Under the pieces are notes generated by a model. The model did not search any database. It was not told where the DNA came from and saw nothing but the letters and a program-made list of their open reading frames with translations. The position numbers and the translations under genes are program-made. From positions 156,288 to 220,287 of the forward strand of contig JXTB01000143.1 of the NCBI GenBank assembly GCA_002914805.1: a stretch of 64,000 nucleotides of DNA. Direction: 5' to 3'. Source of the stretch: Parasponia andersonii. Its lineage: Eukaryota; Streptophyta; Magnoliopsida; Rosales; Cannabaceae. This document shows, one piece after another, positions 49,888 to 61,185 of the stretch; positions within the stretch are counted from its first letter, which is position 1; each line of letters starts with the position of its first letter.

Positions 49888-50422
49888 TATATAAAAAGAA
49901 AGAGAGAGAGGGGGGGGGTTGTCAACATATGTGTGTAGGTTGTTTAGTCTCCAGCATTACTTCAGCGCGTTGAAAAATTCATATACTAGGCCTACTAATA
50001 TCACCAAAATCATATAAAACTAGAGAAATGATTAAAATCAGAAAAAAGGAAAAGTCGTACGGTCTGATTACGGTATACGAACAGATAATATTTTTTTTTT
50101 CTTTTCTAAATTTCCTCTTAAAAAAATAGAAGAGAAGACTTAGTCGTTTCACTATTTAATACACTCTTATTAAAAAATAATGTTGGAATAAATCATGTTT
50201 CAACAGCCTCATAATTATTGAAAATCGACTTGTTCTAACGAACACCAATAATGGGTTTACATAGGCAAAGTGTGATTAAATCAATACTGATGCAATATAT
50301 TGAAGCTTCCACGCATTATACAAATAGTTTGAATAATCATGAGATCCTCTCTAAAGCACTGCTCTTTCCACAAAATCAACCCAACACCAAGAAAATCAAT
50401 AAAGAAAATTAGAAAGACAGTG

Positions 50423-50425
<3 letters not shown>

Positions 50426-50454
<29 letters not shown>

Positions 50455-50691
50455 CAATTCAATAAGTATTTTTTTTCTTTACTTATAAGTAAGTATTTTT
50501 TTTTTTTAACTGTTGGATCATCGTCTAATGGTAATCCAATGGTTATAATGAAGTGTATGAAAAGATGTACATCATTAATACTCTTTTCCTCTCTTATTTT
50601 TTACAATAAAAAAATATACATGCTAAATTTTCATTGGCCAAATTAATACCTATACATAGGTAAAAAAAAAAAATACCTACTGAATTAGTAC

Positions 50692-50731
<40 letters not shown>
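50426..50731. repeat. MITE flanked on both sides by (TA)n (copy 3)
   Basis: The core is 50451-50692. Terminal inverted repeats of about 45 bp run GCCAATTCAATAAGTATT... on the left and, inverted, GGTACTAATTCAGTAGGTATT... on the right. (TA)n tracts adjoin both ends (50426-50450 and 50694-50731). The interior is non-coding and contains TAACTGTTGGATCATCG. The arrangement recalls MITEs known to occupy (TA)n microsatellites in other plants; the family is not identified. Confidence 0.6.
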
Positions 50732-50733
<2 letters not shown>

Positions 50734-51005
50734 TATATATGCAATATACACATATTGTCATGGAAAATTGAAAATAAAAAATTATAGTGGAAAATTCTTT
50801 TCTAGTACTTTTTTCCTTTCTTTTCATTCTTTGTTTCTTATTTTATTCCTGGTTGACAGATCCATTCCACCAAACTTCCACTCGCGCCATTTGACAACAT
50901 TTCAAGAAAGTCTTCATTTAAGCTCATCAAAAAACCATCTTCAAACCCTTTCATGATCTTTCATCGAGGAAAATCATGTCAAAATGATCACAATCAACTC
51001 TAGAT

Positions 51006-51011
51006 TTTATT
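51006..51011 (-). terminator. Candidate poly(A) signal of XDH
   Basis: AATAAA on the minus strand about 140 bp past the XDH stop codon. Confidence 0.4.
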
Positions 51012-51151
51012 CATTAGTTGTATGTCTTACATTCTGATTTGACCATGCTTTACTTTCCAACTTGCAAGGACCTGTGCAACAAAGCATAGTGTGAATATGC
51101 TGACACTAATTACAGAGAAGGCAATAACTGGCGAACAGTGAGTGTGGCCAA

Positions 51152-54100
51152 TTAAACGCTAAGCTTAGGCCGGAACTCGGTGCCAATGAAAGGTTCTGTG
51201 AATTCATCTAAACAAGCCATTCGGATTCTTTCCGGTGTAGCTGGATTGTCAAGAGGAAACCAGTCATTGTTGACCACCTCTGCTCTTGCGGCTGCAATTG
51301 CATCTTTGATAGCAAAAAACACGGCCGATGCCAGAAAGAATGGGGGCTCTCCAACAGCTTTAGATGAATGGATGGCCTTCACGTTTGGATGCCCCTAGAA
51401 AACCCATATACAAAGACAAGTCAAGAATGTATCTTCTTGATCAGTTTACGCAAGACAAGACACGATTAGTCCTAAAAGATTAAAGCTATTCAAACTGAAA
51501 ATAAAAATACTTATGGTTTTAATCCATTACTTTCACGGTCAAAAGAAACTAACCCATAACACCAAAGAATGAAAGAGAAGGTTCTTTAGTTTGCCATTTT
51601 TGACTGCCAGGACAAAAAGAAGTCTGGGGAATTCTACTAATTTGTTTGCTTACTTGCATTGCTTGACCATCCTATTATTATTATATAATGTTTTCTCAAG
51701 TGTACTTTGGATGCTTTAGTATTTTTCCACATGCTGGCTGCAACCATGATGGTCGGGCCGGGGCAGGTTGAGAAAGGTATGGACTATGGTTGTCCCAACC
51801 TCGTCCATCTTTAGAGTGCTTGGGCAGGTATGGACTATGGTAACATGCCTTTATTATATAAAACAACAAAAACAGAAAACCAAAAAGGAGCATACCTTCA
51901 ATAGTGAAACATTGAACTTAAAGGGGACATCATTCAGAGAAGGAATTTTGTAATTTCCAGGCCCACATGTGTATAGATGGCCAGGTGGTATCCATTTATG
52001 AGCTGGATCTCCCCATTTCAGTTCTTCTAAAGCTACCCAACCCAAACCTTGTACAAATGCTCCTTCAATCTACACCCAAGTAATAACAAAAAATTATATA
52101 TAGAAATACCTTAATAATATCAAGAAGATGAAATTTTATTAGAGTTTGCTTGGAAGTGTCAGAATAGTAGGTTATGAAAATTCAAAAAGCGAAAAAGAGT
52201 GCAAGAAAATGATGGGGGAAAATGATAAGGAAAAAGCACAATCGTACCTGCCCAACATCAATGGCTGGGTTGAGAGAATACCCAAGGTCCAAAATAATGT
52301 TTGCCACTCTAGTGTGAAAATCTCCAGTCAATGTATCAATTTCAACCTCGGAGAATGCGGCCCCATAAGTGAAGTACCTGAATGGGTTCCCCTTACCAGT
52401 CACCCAGTCAAAACCAATGTCGGGTGTAATGTAAAATCCATGAGCAGAAAGGTCTATTCGAGCCACATAGCATGCACTTGCTAGCTGAAGTTTATAACAC
52501 ATCACAGATAGAGTATTGTGAGGATTACATTGTTAAAAATCTTCGATGGAGGATATCACTTCACAAATGTAGCAGTTGCTTCACTTAAATCTTTACTATT
52601 CATTTAGCTACAATAAAAGTTTTTCAGTGACCCCATCTTTCTTAAACCCTTGTGTTTATGTGAAACAGATATCATGTTTTAAACATTATTGCCCTCAGAT
52701 ACCTTTATTTATGATTGTATGTTTTCTTGTATATATCAATTAAAATTATGTTGAAATGCTTCACCTGGTTGATATTCTGATCACTTAAAAAGCCATGATC
52801 TCATCACTTGATAGTTACCATCAAGAGAAAAGAAAGTATTTTATTTATATACAGAACAGAAATAATGTCTTTAATTAATATGCAGATACCAAGAAGCTGA
52901 GGGTACCTCAGCAAAGGAGCTGAAATTATGTTGTGAAGCTATGGGCTCCATACGTGCCTTGATTTGCTCACAGGCATCCAAAACTGCAGCTCCATACATA
53001 TCGGAACTGGCAGAAGCTGCTGTCGGCGATGCATTCGGAACCTTATTTGAGAGAAAACACACAATATCAATCTAGACATTAGCAATAACACTATTTATGA
53101 CGTAAATAGATTAAAAAAAATATATATTAGAATAAAGTATCCGTTTCAATGAAATAAAACTAACAGGACACCATGCAATAGACAAAAACAGTTTCTAAGG
53201 AAATAAAAGTTTTGACAATATATTTGCCCATTACCTTGTCAGTACTTGTCTCTGATATAAAGACAGAACTGAGAGGGATACTGAAGGCAGAAGCAGCAAT
53301 CTGAGCAACTTTAGTGTGCAAACCTTGCCCCATTTCAACACCCCCGTGTGTAACCAAAACAGTTCCATCAGTGTAAACATGAACAAGAGCACCTGCCTTC
53401 AGTCATACAGTATAGATAATAATCAACCATCTGAACCAGTTCTGCAGTATGAAATTTACAAACTAATAAAAAACTCAACCGCACCACCCTTATTATAACT
53501 AACCAAAACTGTTATTCAATTTTCATTTCTATCAACTAGTTCCAAATTCTCCGTCTACTTGAGCCTTAGACTGATAATGGCATCCAATCCATACCTGGTT
53601 CATAAGCTTTAATGTAAAAGATATGCCAAATTTTGTGGGTATCATGGAAATACCACGCTTCTTCCACCGGTTTTGTTTATTAAATTGATCAACTTCTTTG
53701 CGAGCTTTTGAAAATTCACTAGATAACTTCAGCTCATTCCAGACCTGGGCCAGCGTACAGTGTTCGAGTTTTTGGCCATAATGTAAAACCGATCCTTCAC
53801 CTTGAAAATTAATTTCCTAAAAAATATATTAAAATATAAGATCAATGAAGTAGAAAAACAGTAAAAGAGATATAGTACTTATAAACTGCCCATGCAAACA
53901 AATACCGGTATGAAAGCATCACACAACTTACCCTAATTTCTTCCGGGCTTTTCTTGAGCTCAGCTGCAATTCTTTGAATCCAGTTTTCCGTAATAATCAT
54001 TCCTTGAGGACCACCAAATCCTCGAAAGGCGGTGTTACTAGGGATATTAGTGAAACACACCCTTCCCATAATCCTAACATTTGGTATCTCATAAACATTA

Positions 54101-55901
54101 TCAGAGTGGAACATAGCACGTTCAAGCACAGCAAGAGACAGGTCTAATGAATTTCCAGCATTATTATAGATTTCAAGATCCAATGCCAGCACTTTCCCAT
54201 CATTTGTAAATCCGACCTGGGTCACATAATATTCCACAACCAATTTTACTTCTATCACATTTAACTCTAGTAAATAAGAAGTAAATAACTGGTGGCAAAG
54301 TAAATAAAAGCCAATACTGCATAAGTTCAGTTTATCAAGAAATAAAGCTCCTCCTTACTCCTTATCTCCATTTTCTTCCCTTAATCACAAAAAGACCAAG
54401 CCTTATACTCTCCCTCGCCATCTTAAAATGGTTTCTTTGAACAAGAGGAGGGAAAAAAAAGGATTATGAATCGATAGTGGAAAAAAAAACCTTGTATTTC
54501 CCAAGAAAACTATGCCGTTGCCCAGATATCATCATGTCTGTATCACGGTCTAATGTTATTTTAACCGGGCGATTCAACAGATATGATGGGACAGCAGCTG
54601 CGGCAGCAATGAATGCAGATCTCGTCTCCTTCCCACCAAAACCACCACCAATGCGCTTGGTTTTACAGACTACTTTGGACATTGGAAGGCCAAGAACATG
54701 AGAAACATATTTCTGATGCTTCTGCGGGGCCTGGGCAGTGATAAGTTGATAATTACAATGTGATGGTCCAATTTAAACGACTACACAGAACTAGCATTAA
54801 GAACATGAAGTGAATGTCAATATCTATGTAATTAAATTAATGCTAACGCATACTGATAAGTAGTTCCAGAAATTCCCTAATGGCAGCTCAATTTCCACAC
54901 ATTAATTTAGAATGGACAATTATAGCAAATAAAGAGTTGGTTCAAACTAAACTTTTGGCCCGGACAAGCCAATAAAATATAGGCACCAAGAATAGATGCT
55001 TGGATATCACATACTTGTGTTGATGAAACCATGTGAACTTCATTACCACCATCCATTGTCCATATGACACTGCTATTCGGCTCCAAGTAGAAGTGTTCCT
55101 GTCCTCCCACATGAACCTCCCCCTCTACGACCTTATCACAATGCCCTGATTGGAAACACAGATCAACATCCCCTTTCCTCATCCACCTCTCTGTATTAGG
55201 GTGGAAACTTTTAGCATTTACAGCATCTTGTATTGATAAAACTGCTGGAAGCTCTTCATACTCAATATGAACCTTTCTTGCCGCTAACTTTGCATTTTCA
55301 TGTGTATCAGCAACAACAACTCCTATAACCTGTAGTGAATGTACAAAGCCCCTCATTAGTATCAGAGGGAGCTAGAGTAGGAATACTGGAAAATGTTTGC
55401 ATTGCCCTCAATGCTTATCCATTTTGTTTGTCAAAGCATTTCTGGAGAAGTCAACTTTTTCAGCACAAGCTACTATCCTTTCATTTTCTTTTTCCAGAAT
55501 TTTCAAAATCAACTATAGCGAAAAAGCTCCAGACAAAAACAGAAAATGATATTTAGTTTGGTTTTGCATCTGAACAAAAATTGAAGAATCAATATCATTT
55601 GATAGCTAATCATACCTGACCTACGCAAGTGACAAATTCTGAAGCAAATAGTTCCTCATCAGGAATAACTGGTCCGACCTTATTATCACCTGGAATATTG
55701 TTAGCAAAATATATCCCCACAAAGCCAGGTGAAGATTTTGCTGCTGAATCATCTAGTGAAAGTATACGGGCATGAGGTTTTCTGCTCAGTACTAAAGCAG
55801 CATGCAAACCATTAAGAGGTAACTGTGTGTCATCGGCATATTCAGCCTCCCCAGTAACCTGGTTAAAGATAATGAATCAACATCATCATGGACCTTCAAG
55901 T

Positions 55902-55934
<33 letters not shown>

Positions 55935-58900
55935 ATAAAAAAATTAAAAGAAGAAGAAGAATGAGAAGAAAGAAACAACATCATGTTGTTACAATCTACA
56001 AACAAAAAGTTCGATGTTAAGAGGAAAAAAATCACCGTCCAACATTTCCTACCAAAATTACATAATACAACATCCACATAAATAAAAAACCCCACCCGTG
56101 AAAAAAAAAAATGCAAAAAGGTATAAGAGTCAAAAACAGGTATGGTTGGCAACTAAGTATTGTTATTTGCAACATCCAGACAATAATCCATATGCAACTT
56201 GGAATGCCCGAAGGAATATACAAAATGTCGTATTTCCTAAATGCATACCTGGAGTCTTGATGAAAGATGAACCTCAGGGAACCCCACAGCTGTTCCGTGT
56301 TTTGTAATTTCATAGTCTTGACTTCCTATAACAGTTGGCCGGTGAAATGATTCCACAGCAGATAGATAAGATGATGGTAAACTCTTTGTAACACATTGTG
56401 CCGCATCCATTTGATGAGAAACCCATAGAAAAAATTTGAAGAAAAAACTAAGAGTTAATGATTTCCTAAACTCCACCATCCCACCGGGAGCATCATCCTT
56501 GAGCAAAACATCCTTTCGTAAGACTTTTAAAGCACCCTGAAGTAGCTCCCGGTTCCAACTCTTTCCAATGAGATAATCTTTTGTCGCTTTAGCAGAAAGA
56601 GAAACTGGAGCTACTCCACCATAAACAATAGATGCATCTGAGATAACCCGACTTTCACCTTTGTCCTTGAAATAAACACGAAAACCCGCATTTACAAGTG
56701 CAATATCATCCTCCCTTCGATGAGCCTGCTTAAACTCTTTCACAAACTCAAAAGGCCTGGTCCATGGTAAGAATACTGACAGTAAAATTTCATTCATAGC
56801 TAGATCCACCTTACGATAACCCAGGAAAAATTTCTCTGCAGGGGTTGTTCTAATATTTCCTTTACAATCAATAACTTGAAACTCTGCTCTAGCCACCATC
56901 CACAAAGGGTTCAAGTCTGATATTGGACTTGCAGTACATATGTTCCCACCAACAGATCCAACATTTTTAATTTGTGTCCCGGCAAACCATTTTAATTGTT
57001 CAATAAAAGCCTTACAAGATGAGGTTTCATGAGCAGCACGCTCTGCTACAACCTGTCTGAAAACTTTCATGAGTTCGGATAGTCTTACTGCAGCACCTAT
57101 CTCTACTCCATTGTCCTTTACATTTAATACATTAAGTTCAGGTACGTGTGTAACAGAGATCAAAACCTGATATTGAATTCTTTTCAACCTCATCTCAATT
57201 CCTACTTCGGTATTGCCAACTAATAACTTAGCATCTGGAAACTTGGCTTTCAAGTCTACCAAATGTTGAAGTTGTAAGGGTCGAAACCACTTAAGCCCAC
57301 CAAATCCACTCAAATTCAAAGAATATGATTTCCTCAATAAAAGTTCAGGAGGAAAAATGAGTTCATTGTCTGCGTAAGTGCTTCCATCTGTTTCACTATA
57401 TGAAACAGGTTCAAACCTCTCAACACAAGCCGTTCCTTGTCCAGCATTGCATTTGTTGTTGCTTTCGGTTTTCGATCTACATGAGCAGGGCTTGCCAGTA
57501 GAAGGGCACACAAACTCGCGTTCATTAGGACTTAGAGAAGATAAATTAGTATATAGCATATCATCAGTTTTGGCAAAGACTCGAAATGCATCAACAATTG
57601 GTCTGTAACCTGTGCATCGACACAAGTTTCCTGCAAGGCATTCCTCAATCTGCTCTTCACTAGGTGGTGTTTTACTGGACCTTAGCAATGCATACATGGA
57701 CATAATAAATCCAGGGGTACAAAACCCACATTGTGAGCCATGAGAACGTGCCAATGATTCCTACAGAACAAATCACCGAAAATGACTGTCATGGGTATAT
57801 ATGGTAGAGCTTAATGACGTCAAAATACTAACTAGCTAACATAGTCTAAATAATTCACTTCAGTATCACTATCAAGAATATTTATTCAATTAAGACCCCC
57901 AATGAGTAAGGCTTTATTTGGAACTTGGATTTTGCCAAGGAAAGAAATTATGAGGGAACAGAGAAAGGAAAAGATAGTGGAAAATATTTTTCGAAAACTC
58001 TATAAAATCCTCTTTTGGAACTTTTCTCTTTTCTAATATATTTGTAAAGATGCTATAAACTCAAAAGTTATATCAAATTCTACTCGTAACTTTTCCCAAA
58101 AGAAAAAATCTCTATTTTTTCATTTGAATCCAAACAAGAGAAAATGAATACCTTATAATTTGTTTTCTTTCCCTCTTAAAATCCAAGTTCCAAACAGGGC
58201 CTAAGTGTTTGCGGTTTTTTTGTACACAAAATTTGCATTCTAAGGACTATTCATGAGAACCATAGTGACAGATCATAATCAAGGACTAATTCAGAAGTAT
58301 GGTAACAAACATTGAGAAAGAAGGACAAAATTTGAAAAAATAATAAAAATGGTAGTGCTGAAGAAGAAAATATTACTTGAATTGGGTGTAGGCCACTTTT
58401 GCGGTTTCCTACTCCTTCCACTGTGATTACATGCATTCCTTCTACAGAGTACAAAGGAGCCAAGCATGCATTGATAGCATAATGCCTGGAATTTTTTTTT
58501 TTTTTTACAGAACATTTATCAGTTTAAATTATGAGTGAAGAATTGAAACTCATTGAAGTGAAAAAGAGATGTTGAGAATTAGTGACTTACAGACATTTCT
58601 TCAACTTATTATCATAATAGGACACCATAACAGTGCAAGCTCCACAACCACCTTCACCGCAGCCAAGCTTTGTCCCCGTCAAACCAATATCTTTATTACC
58701 AAAACAAATTAATAAAAACTAATAAAAATCTTTCACAATTCACCAAGATATAGCAAAATAAATCGAAACAATCAAAAACAATCCCGACCCACATCGAGAT
58801 TAGACTAAGAATGAGCAAAATACTTTTTTTTTAGGGAAAAAAAGAAAAAAGAAAAAACTTATATTCCTACACTTTCTGGGCAATCAAACAGAAGAATTGT

Positions 58901-59034
58901 ATTATTATACCTCTGAGGTACTCGAGAAGGGTCAAGTGAGCGAACCCATCAGGCAAAACTCTTCGAACTCCATTGACATATAGAATCGCTTCCTTTGAAT
59001 CTTGAAGCCCCTCGTCGGTCTTCAACGACCCCAT
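51152..59034 (-). CDS. XDH1: Xanthine dehydrogenase, 14 exons, apparently intact
   Basis: A cytosolic molybdo-flavoenzyme that oxidises hypoxanthine to xanthine and urate in purine breakdown. Exons (minus): 59034-58911, 58690-58591, 58485-58377, 57760-56249, 55858-55616, 55329-55015, 54730-54491, 54216-53932, 53816-53595, 53396-53235, 53041-52907, 52484-52248, 52069-51896, 51394-51152. They sum to 4101 nt, 1366 residues plus stop, close to Arabidopsis XDH1 (1361). All junctions are GT-AG and in phase. First Fe-S cluster: C52, C57 and C60 ([10 protein letters not shown]); second: C122, C125, C158 and C160. The FAD domain has [15 protein letters not shown] and [15 protein letters not shown]. 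The Mo domain has GGGFGGKE (E836), R914 and GEPPFF (E1302), which correspond by position to the Arabidopsis catalytic residues. A MITE sits in intron 3. Confidence 0.95.
55901..55927. repeat. (TA)n microsatellite in XDH intron 4
   Basis: About 13 TA units, about 40 bp inside the intron from the exon 5 acceptor. Likely length-polymorphic; no effect on splice sites is visible. Confidence 0.8.
57910..58201. mobile_element. Tourist-like MITE (PIF/Harbinger type) in XDH intron 3
   Basis: 292 bp with terminal inverted repeats of at least 24 bp. The left end is GGCTTTATTTGGAACTTGG, continuing ATTTT. The right end, read inverted, is GGCCCTGTTTGGAACTTGG, continuing ATTTT, with two mismatches in 24. 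A TAA direct repeat flanks it (57907-57909 and 58202-58204), the 3-bp T[TA]A duplication expected for this superfamily. No coding capacity. The similar arms may form a hairpin in the pre-mRNA. The exon 4 acceptor is about 150 bp away and intact. Confidence 0.75.
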
Positions 59035-61185
59035 ATTTGATGTGATTACTCAGAATCGCAATCTCTGAGTTTCCTAATCAAGTATTGTGTGTTTCTTGCT
59101 TTGTACGAACTTGATCATGAACACTAGTAGAATTGAATAATTGGTATCTTTCAGAATGAGAATATTGGACAATACATCTTAGATGTCTCGAGCGAAAATG
59201 GAAGCTTTGAGTTTGAAGAGAGACTCCAATTTTGTGGTTCTCGGACTCTGTAGTGACTTTTGAAGACGTTAATTAATAATTATTTTGGTTTGGTTTATTA
59301 TAAGGTAAAAGAAATGGCATGGCGCGTGAGATTCTAAGAAGGACGATCCGTATGTAGCACGGACATAGACGGTGCTTAATTCTACAACCACTATTCATTA
59401 TCCATTCCATTGTCAATATTTTAGAGTACTCAATAAATTTGTCATATGGTCTCAAATAAATTATAATTATAATTATGTTTAGTAAGTGATATACCGGCAT
59501 ATGATATTCTTGTATATATAGATACAACGTTTGGACATTATTAATACTTATATTATTATTCAATAATTTAGGTGTCAATATTTAACTTAGCATAATGCTA
59601 AAACATAACAAATATCATTAATGGGAGACTTAATTTGATTCGTAACCACCACTGATGAATGCGATATCCAAATTTTATATCAAAAATTTACGTTATGACA
59701 TATATTTCAATTATTTTTTATTTTAACGTATTATTGCACTATTTAAATTATATCACATTATTTGTGTAAATTTTTGGTACAATCTTTATTCTTGTAACCA
59801 CATTCCACTTGTCTGCATCAAAATGTTTTACCCTCTAATTTTAAAAAAGAATAGTAAAAGATAATAAAATAATCTTAAAAAGAAAAATATGTTGATTTTT
59901 TTACAGCAAAAAATATGCTGATTAGAGTGGTATTTCTTGTCTCAAATTTATGATTTAGTATTGCCTCAAAAAATTGTGATAAAAAATTGTGATACAGAGT
60001 GTACTTCGGCTAAATTGACACATCAAATATATATACATATATATATATATATATTTATATCATCAGCCAAAATTTTTTATTTGATTAGCTTTGATTTTAG
60101 TATTTTAGATTTTTCAATACTCAATTAATGATTAATGGATTGTGATTGGTAGTGAGTTACAAATAAACTTGAAATAATAGAAAGTTCAAAATAGTATTTA
60201 AACTTTTTTTAAGTGTTCTTACTGGTATTATATTAGTAAAAAAAAAAATGAAATAATATGCCAAAATCCAAATGTAGAGCTTGCTTTTTGTTACACATAT
60301 ATTGACATTTTTTCTTTTTCTTTTTTTTTTTTTGTCATTTTGAGAAAACAAATATATTGACCTTGGCATATAGACTGGACAGGCAATGATCTTATTCGAC
60401 AACGAACAAAAAAAGGTTGAGTTTGTTTCACTTTTTATTAGTATGCTATATATCCTTTTAAGTTGTGTGAGAGGAAGACTATTTTATTCTATCCTAAAAG
60501 ATTCCAAATCAGCATGACGTGGACTTTTTCTTTTTTTTTTTCCTGTAAAAAATTTGGAAATTAAAATTATCTCCAGAGAAGATTTATAGGCTTGTCATGA
60601 TCACCTAGAAAAATAATTGCACGCAAAGAAATAGTTCTCTTTTTTTCTCTTTTTTTTTTTCCCATAATATAGTAGCAGTGCAGTACAGGTACAAACTCTT
60701 GCTAACCGCTGAGCATATATACCATTGGTCATTCAGGTCCAAGATTTTAAAGAGTTTGTGTCCGAATTGAGTCAAATATTGGTAATATATGCGTTATTTT
60801 TAATTAAATTTATAATAAATAATGATCATTAATAAAATTTTATTTTTTAATAAAAAAATATACGTCATAGATCATTTGGAATAAACCCAAAATTTTATTA
60901 GAAAAACTAATAAATCAACACTTTATTTAAAAGTTGTCTACTTAAAAAAAGATTAACAATTTATCTAAACACTCAAAACTTTTGAGCAAAAAAAAAAAAA
61001 AACTTTAGAAATAACAATTAAAAATACTTATTACACTTCCCTCAAAAAAAAAAAATAAAGTATTTGTTCTAGTGGTAGGCTTCACAATTCTTAAATCTAC
61101 CAGTAACACTTCTTTATCATTTTGCTATTTAAATATACTAGATGCGATCAAACTTATTTATTCTGATTACATTAATATGAACATG
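59035..61185. other. Spacer with XDH promoter side and LPAT 3' flank
   Basis: AT-rich with no supported gene. It contains the XDH 5' flank, an (AT)n tract near 60036-60056 and several T/A homopolymers. A minus-strand AATAAA at 61157-61162 lies just past the LPAT-like stop. Confidence 0.55.

Noticed and set aside
52146..52484. Plus-strand 112-codon open frame
   Set aside because: Antisense of XDH exon 12 and its flanking intron.
59937..60402. Two small open frames in the XDH-LPAT spacer
   Set aside because: Low-complexity AT-rich sequence with no start context, domain or splice support.
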